From positions 291,519 through 355,518 of the forward strand of contig JAUIAP010000005.1 of NCBI GenBank assembly GCA_030425205.1: 64,000 bases of DNA, given 5' to 3'. This document shows, in pieces, positions 1 to 8,548 of this stretch (position 1 is its first letter; each line of letters starts with the position of its first letter). Under the pieces are notes generated by a model, which did no database searches, had not been told where the DNA came from, and saw only the letters and a list, made by a program, of their open reading frames with translations. Origin of the DNA: Anaerolineae bacterium. Its GTDB lineage: Bacteria > Chloroflexota > Anaerolineae > Promineifilales > Promineifilaceae. The position numbers were made by a program, and so were the translations under genes.

Positions 1-454
1 GCAGTGCCGATCCGTAGTCATCGCCGTTTTCAAAAAAGATGGCAGAGTAGCGTTTGTCGCTGCCAAAATAGCCGACCTCAACATCGAGATAACGACCATT
101 GAGCGGGTTCATCGCCGTAAAGAAATCTGTCCAATCAGATGTGGTTCCCTGAATGAGCGTGTGAATCGTGCCGTTCACAGGATACCAAATGGCACTGTAG
201 CGTTCGGCCGATCCTGTCCAACGTACGTCGATGTCCACCAAATACCGCCCCTCATTGTTGTAGGAGGCATTTACACTGGCAAACGTGGCCGCATCCAAAT
301 CGAGAAAATAACGCGCCTCATCTTGTGGCACACTTCGACCATTGTCAGGATCTATTTCTTCAGTCGCAGTTTCAATGGTGACACCATCGGCAAAAAGAGG
401 ATTTATGCCGGCAAAGGCAAATAACAGTAAAAGCAGAAAAAGTGATCGTCTCAT
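1..454 (-). CDS. Exported tandem-repeat protein, 3' end beyond window
   Basis: The frame is open from an ATG at 454 to the left edge, so only the N-terminal 151 residues are visible. The first 22 residues (MRRSLFLLLLLFAFAGINPLFA) form a clear signal peptide. Two similar units follow, each with a GRYLxDxxV strand and an RYSAIW or RYSAIF strand about 45 residues apart. This resembles the bacterial tandem repeat domain of beta-propeller-like secreted proteins; that match is from memory and moderate. An AAGGAA ribosome site lies just upstream of the ATG, and a GTGTGA/TCACAC hairpin sits at 467-482. The function is unknown, and the missing C-terminus may hold the catalytic or binding part. Confidence 0.7.
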   Translation of the reverse strand, partial: MRRSLFLLLLLFAFAGINPLFADGVTIETATEEIDPDNGRSVPQDEARYFLDLDAATFASVNASYNNEGRYLVDIDVRWTGSAERYSAIWYPVNGTIHTLIQGTTSDWTDFFTAMNPLNGRYLDVEVGYFGSDKRYSAIFFENGDDYGSAL

Positions 455-563
455 TCAGATTTCCTTGTGTGAAACCTCACACCTAAAGATTCAATTTCAT
501 TTTAGAGATGATCGTGAATTCAACGTGATCGATTAATCTGCGCGTTGGGGGCGAGTTAGCCTG

Positions 564-1658
564 TTAGTCGCCTAAGGCAATCCCTAGTTCTCGCGCTGTC
601 GCAATGATGTCTCCATCGAGCGGCACCGTTTTGGTGCGTTGGGTGCAAAGTTCAAGCGGAACATAGCGCACGGTGGGGGGATCGAGCGCGACCATGATGT
701 TGCTTTCCCCTTCGGCAATTGCACGCACCGCCGCCGCACCAAAGCGCATCGATAGCAGACGATCGCGTGCTGTTGGTGTCCCTCCGCGCAATAGATGTCC
801 TAATACAACGGTGCGCACCTCGTTTGGCACAAGCACGCGCAGTTGATCAGTCACCATCTGTCCCATCCCGCCGAGTCGTTTCACATCGCCGTGTGCGAGA
901 TATTGCAACTCGCCTCCAATTGGCAACGCCCCTTCTGCAACGACCACAATCGAGAATTCGCGCCCGCTCGCATTACGCGATTTAATTTTTTCAACGACCT
1001 TTTGTATATCAAATGGGATTTCAGGGATCAAAATCGCATCGGCCGATCCCGCTACGCCCGCACACAACGCAATCCAGCCTGCATGCCGTCCCATCACCTC
1101 GACGACCATGACGCGATCATGCGCATGGGCCGTGCTATGCAATCTGCCCAGACAGTCAGTCGCGAACGCCACTGCTGTATCGAAGCCAAAGGTTGCCGTT
1201 GTCTGGTCAAGATCGTTGTCAATCGTCTTCGGCACACCGATAACGCGCACGCCCATCTCGGCAATTTGGTGGGCAATTGCCATACTGCCATCCCCACCGA
1301 TTGCAACGAGCGCATCGATTGACTGTTCCTGCAAGCCATTCAGTAGGCGGTCAGAAATGTCTTGATGAACGATATTGCCATCGGCGTCTTTGGTTTGATA
1401 GTCAAATGGATTGCCTCGATTAGTGGTGCCAAGAATTGTGCCACCGAGATGAGCGATGCCGCGCACTGTCTCGCGGGTCAAAAGCGTTGTGCCGCCACCG
1501 GGATACTTTTCAGGAAAGAGCAACCCGTTATAGCCATCCTTGATGCCGACCACTTCCCAGCCGCGCATGTGTGCGGATAGGGTGACAGCGCGGATGACAG
1601 CATTGAGACCGGGTGCATCCCCGCCACCCGTAGAAATTGCGATTTTATTGATAGTCAT
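564..1658 (-). CDS. pfkA: 6-phosphofructokinase (ATP or PPi type unresolved)
   Basis: Phosphorylates fructose 6-phosphate to fructose 1,6-bisphosphate in glycolysis. The product is 364 residues from the ATG at 1658. An in-frame start at 1688 would add ten residues that do not look like family sequence. Visible motifs are GGGDAPGLN near residue 11, IGGDGS near 120, PKTIDND at 143-149 with the presumed catalytic Asp147, and MGRHAGWIA near 190. The donor-site pair is Gly124 (as in ATP enzymes) with Lys144 (as in PPi enzymes), so the phosphoryl donor cannot be assigned from sequence. This mixed type is known in group III PFKs. The gene stands alone, with no evident operon partner. Confidence 0.93.
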   Translation of the reverse strand: MTINKIAISTGGGDAPGLNAVIRAVTLSAHMRGWEVVGIKDGYNGLLFPEKYPGGGTTLLTRETVRGIAHLGGTILGTTNRGNPFDYQTKDADGNIVHQDISDRLLNGLQEQSIDALVAIGGDGSMAIAHQIAEMGVRVIGVPKTIDNDLDQTTATFGFDTAVAFATDCLGRLHSTAHAHDRVMVVEVMGRHAGWIALCAGVAGSADAILIPEIPFDIQKVVEKIKSRNASGREFSIVVVAEGALPIGGELQYLAHGDVKRLGGMGQMVTDQLRVLVPNEVRTVVLGHLLRGGTPTARDRLLSMRFGAAAVRAIAEGESNIMVALDPPTVRYVPLELCTQRTKTVPLDGDIIATARELGIALGD

Positions 1659-1946
1659 GCGGTCAATTTTAGCATAATTTACATTCACGAATCTTTTACC
1701 AAAAATTTAGCCTCTGCGTACTAACTGCAACTCGCGCCGTAAGCCCTAATTGGCATACTAAGCACAGTTAGGCACGAACAAGCACCAATATCACAATCAA
1801 ATAGCGAACACCACTCTCGCAATATGAGAGTCATTTAACTTGTGTGGGAGCATGAAGTTGTAGTGGTTTGCCATGCACAGTTGTTGCCTGTATCGGTAAT
1901 GGCGGCGGAGTTTCAATCGGAAGCTCCGCCGCTTTACATTTGCCCA

Positions 1947-3716
1947 CTAATCCCGAAATCGCAACTCGAATGGCGACATATAGAGTGGCCGTCCATTAAA
2001 TTGGGGCATAACGGTTTTGGAAAATACATCCGTTAGTCGGTCTACCCACTCCGACACAGAGTCGGGTAGCTCTTCGTCTAAAAGAGAGGGCACAACATAG
2101 CGCGTTGATGAAGAGTAGAGATTGTGGACTGGCACATGGACAGTGTCGCTGGTGGGCAGGTTGGCAACCTTTTGTGTATGCTCGATTAAATCTTGTAAGT
2201 CGCCAAAGGAGTCGATTAGCTGGTGTTTCTTAGCCTGATTGCCCGTCCAAACTCGTCCCAGCGCAATCTTGTCTAATTGATCAAAGTCTAGCGAGCGACC
2301 ATCCGCGACCTTCTGCTTAAACTGTCTATAGCTATTCTCAATCTGCCTGACGACTTGGGCGCGTTCGCTTTCTGTCCATGGTTCAACCATTCCGTAAAGC
2401 TCAGCATTTTTGCCCCGTGAAAGTGAGACATAGTTGATATGCAGTTTGTCTAGTAGTTTTGAAATGCTGGAGCGACCTGTGATGACACCGATTGAGCCTG
2501 TGATTGTGGCGGGCTGAGCCATGATGTGCTGCCCGCCTGCGGCAATGTAGTAGCCGCCTGATGCCGCGACATTGCCCATATAGATCAAGACGGGGATTTT
2601 TCGGCCGATTCGCGCCAAATCTCGCCATATCAAGTCTGATGCAAGCGCATCCCCTCCCGGCGAATTGACATAGACGATCAACGCAGCCATGTCCTCCTCC
2701 CGCTCCACACGCCGCAAAAGGTGGGAGACGGTGGCATGATCGGCCGAACCCGACTGTCGCGCAAGCGGGTTGAGTGATGGAGCGGGTTGCATTGTAATGG
2801 CTCCCTCAACGCCAACAACACCGATAAACTGATGGTGTCGTCGCCGCACTTTGTAGGTCAGTTTCTTGCGTGCATTGCCCCATGTGATTAACTTCACATC
2901 CTGTTCTGACCAGCGTTTACGAATTGCCCAATGGAGTTCATCATCATAGGCGACCGCATCGACCAGCCCATGCTCTTGTGCGGTTTGTGCGTTAAACGGT
3001 GCCTGATCGATCAGCTGCTTAAACGTCTCTTGCGACATTCCCAGATTTTTAGCGATGTCGTGGGTTAACGTCTCATATTGGTCATCAAGTAACCAGCTGT
3101 ACTGTTCATGCTCGGCCGCCGTCATTGTGCTTTCGCCAAACGTGTTGCCCGCTGTTTTATAGGGTGAGACCTGCACGATTTCTACATCCACACCCGCCTC
3201 TGTCAGTGCATCTTTGAAATAAAATGCGTCGAGTTGCAGACCCGTGACGTTAAATTCGGCCGAAGGTGGCACAATAAGCAAGTGAGCCGCCGTCGCCAAA
3301 TAGTAGGAGCGCATACTCAAATAGGGTGTATAGATGATGACCCGTTTGCCACTCTGCTTGAACCTCTCGATTAAGCGTCGTAAACTCTGGATCGTGCTGA
3401 ATCCCGCTGAAAAATCTTTCAGCACAATGACGATCCCATCGGCGTTGTCAGCTTCTTCAACTTTGCGGAATATATAGCGCAGTGCTTGTAGACTGAGTGG
3501 GGGAGACGGCAATGGCAGCCGTCGCTCGATAAAACTAAGTGGTGGTGCAGACAATTCAGGTAGCGGGCCACTAATTGGAACGACCACATAACCCACGTTA
3601 TGATAACGTTGTGTTCGCAGCCAATTTTGCACGCCGCCTCCGATCTGCTGCCGTCGATAGCGCATTCCGTTGCGGAAATGGCGCGTTTTTCGGCCGAAAA
3701 TAGTACTACTACCCAT
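1947..3716 (-). CDS. sppA: Signal peptide peptidase SppA, long (67K) type
   Basis: Serine/lysine protease of the S49 family that degrades leftover signal peptides. At 589 residues it is the two-domain form. The N-terminal half carries the general-base Lys187 in SPYKTAGN. The C-terminal half carries the nucleophile Ser386 in NVAASGGYY, preceded by the VNSPGGDALAS strand. The usual N-terminal membrane helix is not obvious: the first 40 residues are basic and polar, and only a short hydrophobic stretch (GYVVVPISG) follows. The protein may therefore be peripheral or soluble. GGAG lies 9 nt before the ATG at 3716. The gene diverges from the thioesterase gene, with 66 bp between the starts. Confidence 0.93.
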   Translation of the reverse strand: MGSSTIFGRKTRHFRNGMRYRRQQIGGGVQNWLRTQRYHNVGYVVVPISGPLPELSAPPLSFIERRLPLPSPPLSLQALRYIFRKVEEADNADGIVIVLKDFSAGFSTIQSLRRLIERFKQSGKRVIIYTPYLSMRSYYLATAAHLLIVPPSAEFNVTGLQLDAFYFKDALTEAGVDVEIVQVSPYKTAGNTFGESTMTAAEHEQYSWLLDDQYETLTHDIAKNLGMSQETFKQLIDQAPFNAQTAQEHGLVDAVAYDDELHWAIRKRWSEQDVKLITWGNARKKLTYKVRRRHHQFIGVVGVEGAITMQPAPSLNPLARQSGSADHATVSHLLRRVEREEDMAALIVYVNSPGGDALASDLIWRDLARIGRKIPVLIYMGNVAASGGYYIAAGGQHIMAQPATITGSIGVITGRSSISKLLDKLHINYVSLSRGKNAELYGMVEPWTESERAQVVRQIENSYRQFKQKVADGRSLDFDQLDKIALGRVWTGNQAKKHQLIDSFGDLQDLIEHTQKVANLPTSDTVHVPVHNLYSSSTRYVVPSLLDEELPDSVSEWVDRLTDVFSKTVMPQFNGRPLYMSPFELRFRD

Positions 3717-3782
3717 GTCCCTTTTCTCCCAATTCTCAAATGTTAGACACGAAAAAATCTATCGACAAGAGATTACACTATT

Positions 3783-4208
3783 ATGACACAAATTAGCACA
3801 AACAGTCGCATCCGCGAACTCGCGCTAAATGCCCCATTTATCCAACAAATAGGCATGGAAATTATTGAAATTGGCTCAGGCTGGATAACCTGTGAAATCG
3901 TCATCCAGCCCGAAAAACATCATCAGCAAAACGGATTTATTCATGCGGGTGTTCAGGCGACGCTTGCCGATCATGCGGCAGGCTGTGCCGCTGCGACAGT
4001 GGCCGACTCGCACATCACAGTCTTAACCGTCGAATTTAAGATCAATCTGCTGCGCCCCGCTATCGGTGAGCGACTGACGTGTCGTGCTGACGTATTAAAG
4101 GCGGGACGTTCGATCACAGTCGTCGAATCGAACGTATGGGCATGGCAAGCGGAGCAGTCCAAACTTGTCTCCAAGGCGACTGTGACAATCGCAAATGTCA
4201 CTCAGTGA
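3783..4208 (+). CDS. PaaI-family hotdog thioesterase
   Basis: Predicted acyl-CoA thioesterase with a single hotdog fold, 141 residues, normal for the family. The signature is the HxxNGFIHAGVQATLADHAAG segment near residues 47-66, where the Asp in the long helix is the usual catalytic residue. The C-terminal half is the expected beta-sheet (TVEFKINLLRP, LTCRADVLKAGRS). The substrate could be a phenylacetyl-CoA-like, short-chain or medium-chain ester; no neighbour points to one. The gene is transcribed divergently from sppA and appears monocistronic, because a new promoter begins at 4267. Confidence 0.85.
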   Translation: MTQISTNSRIRELALNAPFIQQIGMEIIEIGSGWITCEIVIQPEKHHQQNGFIHAGVQATLADHAAGCAAATVADSHITVLTVEFKINLLRPAIGERLTCRADVLKAGRSITVVESNVWAWQAEQSKLVSKATVTIANVTQ

Positions 4209-4266
4209 GCAAGTCAAACGACTTATTATTCAGATTAACGTCACTGAAATGACGATGAAATGATCT

Positions 4267-4294
4267 TTGACAGAACGATAACAATGTGTATACT
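4267..4294 (+). promoter_or_regulatory. Strong sigma-70-type promoter for the SWIM gene leader
   Basis: TTGACA at 4267-4272, a 16-bp spacer and TATACT at 4289-4294 give a near-consensus promoter, with initiation expected near 4301. A perfect intrinsic terminator lies only about 50 nt downstream, and the next gene starts at 4428. Confidence 0.7.
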
Positions 4295-4346
4295 CTGAAC
4301 ATGGTAAAACTGTTATTTTCAGACAATTTCCACACAAACTTTTCTT

Positions 4347-4379
4347 AAAAACGCACGCCTTCGCGTGCGTTTTTGTTTT
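4347..4379 (+). terminator. Intrinsic terminator inside the leader of the SWIM gene
   Basis: The perfect 8-bp stem ACGCACGC/GCGTGCGT (4351-4358 with 4363-4370) has a 4-nt loop and is followed by TTTTGTTTT. With the promoter at 4267 it predicts a roughly 78-nt transcript that stops before the coding region. It could be an attenuator, or the element could make a small RNA. Confidence 0.75.
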
Positions 4380-4427
4380 ACCGACGAAGATGCAGCACAA
4401 ATTTAATAACTTAGGAGAATAGAAAAA

Positions 4428-4658
4428 ATGGACTACGCTCTGATTGGCAAAATTGAGAAGGCAAAGATCTACTCAGAAGAGAAAGATCGCATCAACTTTG
4501 ACTCTTTTTCGGTTAACATCACTGGCGAAAATAATCCACACCATGTCGAATTCAAGGAAGGGGATTGGCAGTGTGACTGTGACTTTTTCACGACGCGCGG
4601 TTATTGCTCGCACACGATGGCGATGGAGCGCGTCCTGACGGATATGCTACCGGCGTAG
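4428..4658 (+). CDS. Small SWIM-type zinc-finger protein
   Basis: A 76-residue protein whose second half has the CxC...CxH pattern of SWIM zinc fingers: WQCDCDF near residues 48-54 and GYCSHT near 59-64. The N-terminal half is charged and compact. SWIM motifs bind nucleic acid or protein partners in transposases, helicases and kinases, but here the finger is nearly the whole protein. AGGAGA at 4413-4418 supports the ATG at 4428. The gene is preceded by its own promoter and a possible attenuator, and followed by a terminator shared with the convergent flavin-reductase gene. The biological role is not known. Confidence 0.75.
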   Translation: MDYALIGKIEKAKIYSEEKDRINFDSFSVNITGENNPHHVEFKEGDWQCDCDFFTTRGYCSHTMAMERVLTDMLPA

Positions 4659-4702
4659 CATTGAGCAGTAGACCACTCTTCAGTTGGTCACGGAAAATAG
4701 AA

Positions 4703-4725
4703 AAACGCCCTCACTGAGGGCGTTT
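4703..4725. terminator. Bidirectional terminator between convergent genes
   Basis: AAACGCCCTC (4703-4712) pairs with GAGGGCGTTT (4716-4725) across a 3-nt loop. A runs on the left and T runs on the right let it serve both the SWIM gene and the flavin-reductase gene. Confidence 0.8.
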
Positions 4726-4768
4726 GTGGTTTCTAATCACTCTCATGGCGCAGCCAATTGATCAATGA

Positions 4769-5371
4769 TCATCCCCGCTGCATCTCGAACACATCTGTTA
4801 CGCGAACGTATTCATTGCCAGCTAATCGGCCGATTGGCTGCAATGCTTCCCGCACAACATATCCGTCAACCACGACATCCTCGCGCGCATAAATCCCAGT
4901 CACATCTCCAAAAACAACCGCCCCGCCAAATGGATTGACACCAACCTCGACAATCTGGCGCAGCTTGCATTCAAATGCGAACGGAGCCTCCGCCACGCGC
5001 GGAACGCTGATCGTCTGACTGGGTGCGGCCGTTAACCCTGCATATTCAAATTCTGACTGATCGGGCGGAAGCAGGGCAGCCGATTGGCTCATGGCAGTCA
5101 TCGTCTCTTCATTTGTGATGTTGATGACAAACTCGGGCAATGCGCGAATGTTGTTGAGCGTATCTTTGCGCTTTCCGACGGCTGGAACCTGTGGACAAAA
5201 CATCAGCACCAATGGATCGACAGAGGCTGCCGTAAAAAATGAAAAGGGTGCTACGTTGAGCGTACCGTCTGGTGCAATCGTGCTGACCCACGCAATCGGA
5301 CGCGGCTGAATTGCGCCAATCACGAATTTATAGCACGCTTGGTTCGTATGCTTGGCAGGATCCAAAAACAT
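4769..5371 (-). CDS. Flavin-reductase-like FMN-binding protein
   Basis: A 200-residue protein of the flavin reductase-like, FMN-binding split-barrel family. Typical segments are GAIQPRPIAWVSTxxxDGTxNVAPFSFF near residues 17-43 and VINITNEE near 83-90. These are NAD(P)H:flavin oxidoreductases or flavoproteins of unknown substrate. Its ATG overlaps the stop codon of the Lrp-type regulator gene by one base (TAATG), so the two are translationally coupled and probably act together: the regulator may sense a metabolite handled by this enzyme. The 3' end faces the terminator at 4703-4725. Confidence 0.85.
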   Translation of the reverse strand: MFLDPAKHTNQACYKFVIGAIQPRPIAWVSTIAPDGTLNVAPFSFFTAASVDPLVLMFCPQVPAVGKRKDTLNNIRALPEFVINITNEETMTAMSQSAALLPPDQSEFEYAGLTAAPSQTISVPRVAEAPFAFECKLRQIVEVGVNPFGGAVVFGDVTGIYAREDVVVDGYVVREALQPIGRLAGNEYVRVTDVFEMQRG

Positions 5372-5856
5372 TACGTTTCAGAGGTGACTGGAATAGCTGT
5401 TGTAGACTTAATTTCGTTTAAGACCAACCCCGTTCGCACCTTATCGACGGCGGGCATTGAGGTTAGCTGCCGCAACAGGAAGTTCTCTAAATGAGGGACG
5501 TCCTTGACGATTACCTTCAAAATATAATCATCTTCACCCGTCAAGTTATAACACTCCAGCACTTCGGGAAGTTGCACAATCTCTTTGCGAAACGCCTCAA
5601 AGCCACTGGCAATATGCCGTTGCAACGAAATGTGAACAAAGACCATCATCTCGTAACCAACTTTATGACGGTTTAGAATTGCCGCATAACGCTCGATATA
5701 TCCGTGCGTTTCTAGTCGGCGTAATCGCTTTTGCAGGCCGCTAGGCGAAAGCTCAACCCGTCGCGCCAATTCCGCGTTTGAAATCCGCGCATTCTCCTGC
5801 AAAATTCTCAGCAACTCATGATCTATGTTGTCCAAAACAATTCCATTTTCCAGCAT
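5371..5856 (-). CDS. Lrp/AsnC-family transcriptional regulator
   Basis: A 161-residue regulator with an N-terminal winged helix-turn-helix (ARISNAELARRVELSPSGLQKRLRRLE, residues about 22-48) and a C-terminal RAM/ligand-binding domain (ETYNLTGEDDYILKV-like segment near residues 103-117). The family senses amino acids or related small molecules and forms octamers. The gene is first in a two-gene unit with the flavin-reductase-like gene and is likely autoregulated, as is common in the family. The 127 bp between it and the pnp terminator must hold the promoter. Confidence 0.92.
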   Translation of the reverse strand: MLENGIVLDNIDHELLRILQENARISNAELARRVELSPSGLQKRLRRLETHGYIERYAAILNRHKVGYEMMVFVHISLQRHIASGFEAFRKEIVQLPEVLECYNLTGEDDYILKVIVKDVPHLENFLLRQLTSMPAVDKVRTGLVLNEIKSTTAIPVTSET

Positions 5857-5983
5857 ATCCTACCTTTGCATTTCTAGCGTGAATAATAAACTTATTTTAT
5901 CACTCAGCGCATAGATTGCGCAAAAATAGTAGAAAGAATGCAAATTGTTGACGCAATTTTTCTGTATTGATTTGCTCAATATA

Positions 5984-6012
5984 AAAAGAGCGCGGATATC
6001 CGCGCTCTTTTT
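5984..6012 (-). terminator. Terminator after pnp
   Basis: Perfect palindromic stem AAAAGAGCGCGGA/TCCGCGCTCTTTT around a TA centre, with a T run in the minus direction just after the pnp stop at 6036. Confidence 0.85.
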
Positions 6013-6035
6013 CGTTTCAATAGTTAGGTGAAAGT

Positions 6036-8258
6036 TTAACGACGGCCGCGACCGCGGTCACCACCACCACCACGACGGTCACCACCGCCACGACGGTCGC
6101 CACCACGACCACCACCACCACTGCGACGGCCACCGCCATCATCTTCCTTCGCTTCGGCTAGCGTCCAGTTGTTTAGAACTGCCTTGCGTGAGAGACGTAC
6201 CTTGCCCATCGAGTCAACAGCGGTCACCATCACCATGATTTCGTCGCCAAGTTTGACAACGGATTCAACGTCTGGGACGCGGTTTGGTGAAAGTTGTGAA
6301 ATGTGGACGAGACCTTCCGTTCCCGGCATCAGTTCAACAAAGGCTCCGAAATCGACTGTCCGCACAACCTTGCCCGTGAAGATTTCGCCTTCTTCGACCT
6401 CTTTTGTCAACTGTTCGATGTAGGACATCGCCTGTTTGGTTTTGCCGCCATCGGTGCCAGCGATCAATACCGTACCATCTTCTTGGATGTCTACATCAAC
6501 ACCAAACTGCTCTTGAATTGAGCGTACTGTTGCGCCACCTTTACCGATGACTGCCCCAATCTTCTCAGGGTCGATCTTGACGGTTTCCATGCGTGGTGCA
6601 TTGTCGTTGAGTTGAGCGCGCGGGCTGGCAATTGCCTTGTCCATCGCGTCAATGATTTGGATGCGTGCATCTTTGGCTTGCGCCAACGCTTTCGTCATCA
6701 AATCCATCGACAGACCAGAAATTTTGATGTCCATCTGAATCGCCGTGATGCCATCGCGAGAGCCAGCAACCTTGAAGTCCATGTCGCCGAGATGGTCTTC
6801 CATACCCTGGATGTCGGTCAAAATCGCGTACATGCCCGTCTCTTCATCATAAACCAAGCCCATTGCGATACCGCCGACTGGCTTTTTGAGCGGAACACCC
6901 GTGTCCATCAACGCCAATGAGGAAGCGCACACGCTCGCCTGACTGGTTGAGCCGTTGGAAGAGAGGACTTCCGAAACGACGCGAATGGTGTAGGGGAACT
7001 CTTCTTCAGATGGTAACATCGGAATGAGAGCTTGTTCAGCTAAGGCACCATGACCAATCTCGCGCCGCTTTGGCCCGCGCAAGAACCATGTTTCACCCGT
7101 GCTAAAGGGAGGGAAGTTGTAGTGATGAATGTAGCGGCGCGTATCTTCTGGGAAGAGGTTGTCGAGGCGTTCTGCCTCACGTGGCATACCGAGCGTTGCA
7201 ATCGAGAGAACTTGCGTCTCACCGCGTTGGAACAGACCGCTGCCATGTGTGCGAGGGAGTACCCCAACTTCGGCCGATAAATCCCGAATCTCCGCATATT
7301 TGCGCCCGTCTGGACGCACGCCATCATGCAGAATGCGGTCGCGTACAATCGCCTTGTACATGGTGCTGATCGCATTGTGAATGGCAACTTTGTCAACTTC
7401 TGCATCTTCAGCAACAAAGCTGTCCTCAATCTCTTGTGACAGTTCCTTCATTGCATCGCTGCGCTCATGACGCTCTTCGTTTTCAACAACCAACTTGTAA
7501 AGACGGTCGCCTAAGCGTTCCTGCACAGCTTCCATCATGGGGTTGTCATCATTTTTCAGCTCGACTTCCCGCTTTTCTTTGCCGATTTCAGCCCGCATCC
7601 GCTCTTGTAACTCGATCAGCGGCTGCATCTCCTTGTGACCAAACGCCAACCCAGCGACCATGACATCTTCGGGCACTTCATCGCCACCCGCTTCAACCAT
7701 GATGATCGCATCTTTCGAGCCTGCCATACGCAAGTCGAGGGAGCTGTTTTCCATCTGTTGGATGGTCGGGTCAGCGACCAACTCGCCGTCGATGTAGCCG
7801 ACACGAATACAGGCAATCGGGCCGTTCCACGGCACATCGCTGATAGTTAACGCAATACTTGATGCGTTGACGGCCATCACATCGAGATGCTGGACATCAT
7901 CAGATGCAAGGGCGGTGATGATGATTTGCACTTCGTTGCGCATCCCTTTTGGAAAGAGGGGGCGCAAGGGGCGGTCTGTCAAGCGTGCAGTTAGCACACC
8001 TTTTGTTGAGGCACGCCCTTCACGTCGGAAGAAGTTTCCGGGAATGCGTCCTGCTGCATACAATTTTTCTTCAAAATCGACGCTCAGCGGGAAAAAGTCC
8101 ATCCCCTCACGTGGTTTGCTTGACATTGTTGCCGTTGCCAGCAACATGCTATCGCCGACTTGGAGCGTGATGGCTCCACCGGCTTGTTGGGCAAGTTTGC
8201 CCGTCGAAACGGTATATTTATTACCCGCGACTTCTGTAGAATAAATTTTCTCAGACAT
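6036..8258 (-). CDS. pnp: Polynucleotide phosphorylase
   Basis: 3'-5' phosphorolytic exoribonuclease and RNA-tailing enzyme of mRNA decay. The 740 residues hold two RNase PH domains, a KH domain (PEKIGAVIGKGGATVRSIQ, near residue 560) and an S1 domain (GEIFTGKVVRTVDFGAFVEL, near 625-645). The last 35 residues are an unusual low-complexity tail of Gly, Arg and Asp in RGGGD repeats, resembling RNA-binding RGG boxes and not part of the canonical enzyme. The gene follows rpsO, the classic rpsO-pnp order, but a terminator (8509-8540) and a structured leader separate the two. The start at 8258 is set by MSEKIYSTEVAG and an AGGAGAATCA ribosome site. Confidence 0.97.
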   Translation of the reverse strand: MSEKIYSTEVAGNKYTVSTGKLAQQAGGAITLQVGDSMLLATATMSSKPREGMDFFPLSVDFEEKLYAAGRIPGNFFRREGRASTKGVLTARLTDRPLRPLFPKGMRNEVQIIITALASDDVQHLDVMAVNASSIALTISDVPWNGPIACIRVGYIDGELVADPTIQQMENSSLDLRMAGSKDAIIMVEAGGDEVPEDVMVAGLAFGHKEMQPLIELQERMRAEIGKEKREVELKNDDNPMMEAVQERLGDRLYKLVVENEERHERSDAMKELSQEIEDSFVAEDAEVDKVAIHNAISTMYKAIVRDRILHDGVRPDGRKYAEIRDLSAEVGVLPRTHGSGLFQRGETQVLSIATLGMPREAERLDNLFPEDTRRYIHHYNFPPFSTGETWFLRGPKRREIGHGALAEQALIPMLPSEEEFPYTIRVVSEVLSSNGSTSQASVCASSLALMDTGVPLKKPVGGIAMGLVYDEETGMYAILTDIQGMEDHLGDMDFKVAGSRDGITAIQMDIKISGLSMDLMTKALAQAKDARIQIIDAMDKAIASPRAQLNDNAPRMETVKIDPEKIGAVIGKGGATVRSIQEQFGVDVDIQEDGTVLIAGTDGGKTKQAMSYIEQLTKEVEEGEIFTGKVVRTVDFGAFVELMPGTEGLVHISQLSPNRVPDVESVVKLGDEIMVMVTAVDSMGKVRLSRKAVLNNWTLAEAKEDDGGGRRSGGGGRGGDRRGGGDRRGGGGDRGRGRR

Positions 8259-8394
8259 TGATTCTCCTAGATTGCCAACTGTGACAACCTTCCATATGGC
8301 ATATCCTCAAATTCGGCCGATCTCAAAACGATCCGCCTTAACGCAAGCTGCCATGCTATTTGTTTGTAGTTTAATGGGACAACAATCTGAGGAG

Positions 8395-8454
8395 TTAGGA
8401 ACTGAGGATTATCGCTTACGGGTATGCCCGTAAGTGGCAATGCCCAATTCCTAA
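8395..8454 (-). promoter_or_regulatory. Nested hairpin in the rpsO-pnp leader
   Basis: An outer 7-bp inverted repeat (TTAGGAA at 8395-8401 with TTCCTAA at 8448-8454) encloses an 8-bp hairpin (CTTACGGG/CCCGTAAG, 8415-8422 with 8427-8434). It lies between the rpsO terminator and pnp. In enterobacteria the pnp leader is a double-stranded RNase III target used for autoregulation. A similar role here is inference. Confidence 0.45.
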
Positions 8455-8508
8455 AGTGTGCGGGATTATTGTCCGTAATTTTTTGAATAGCCTATTCGTC
8501 TATACAAA

Positions 8509-8540
8509 AAAGCGCGTGGCAATAACTGCCCACGCGCTTT
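8509..8540 (-). terminator. Terminator after rpsO
   Basis: AAAGCGCGTGG (8509-8519) pairs with CCACGCGCTTT (8530-8540). A T run follows in the minus direction, 9 bp past the rpsO stop codon. Confidence 0.8.
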
Positions 8541-8548
8541 GAAACTTA

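Noticed and set aside
1842..2036. 64-aa ORF on the plus strand over the sppA end
   Set aside because: It has no ribosome site and overlaps the 3' end of sppA; the residue composition looks like antisense translation.
6169..6521. Several plus-strand ORFs opposite pnp
   Set aside because: They are antisense to well-conserved pnp codons and lack their own signals.
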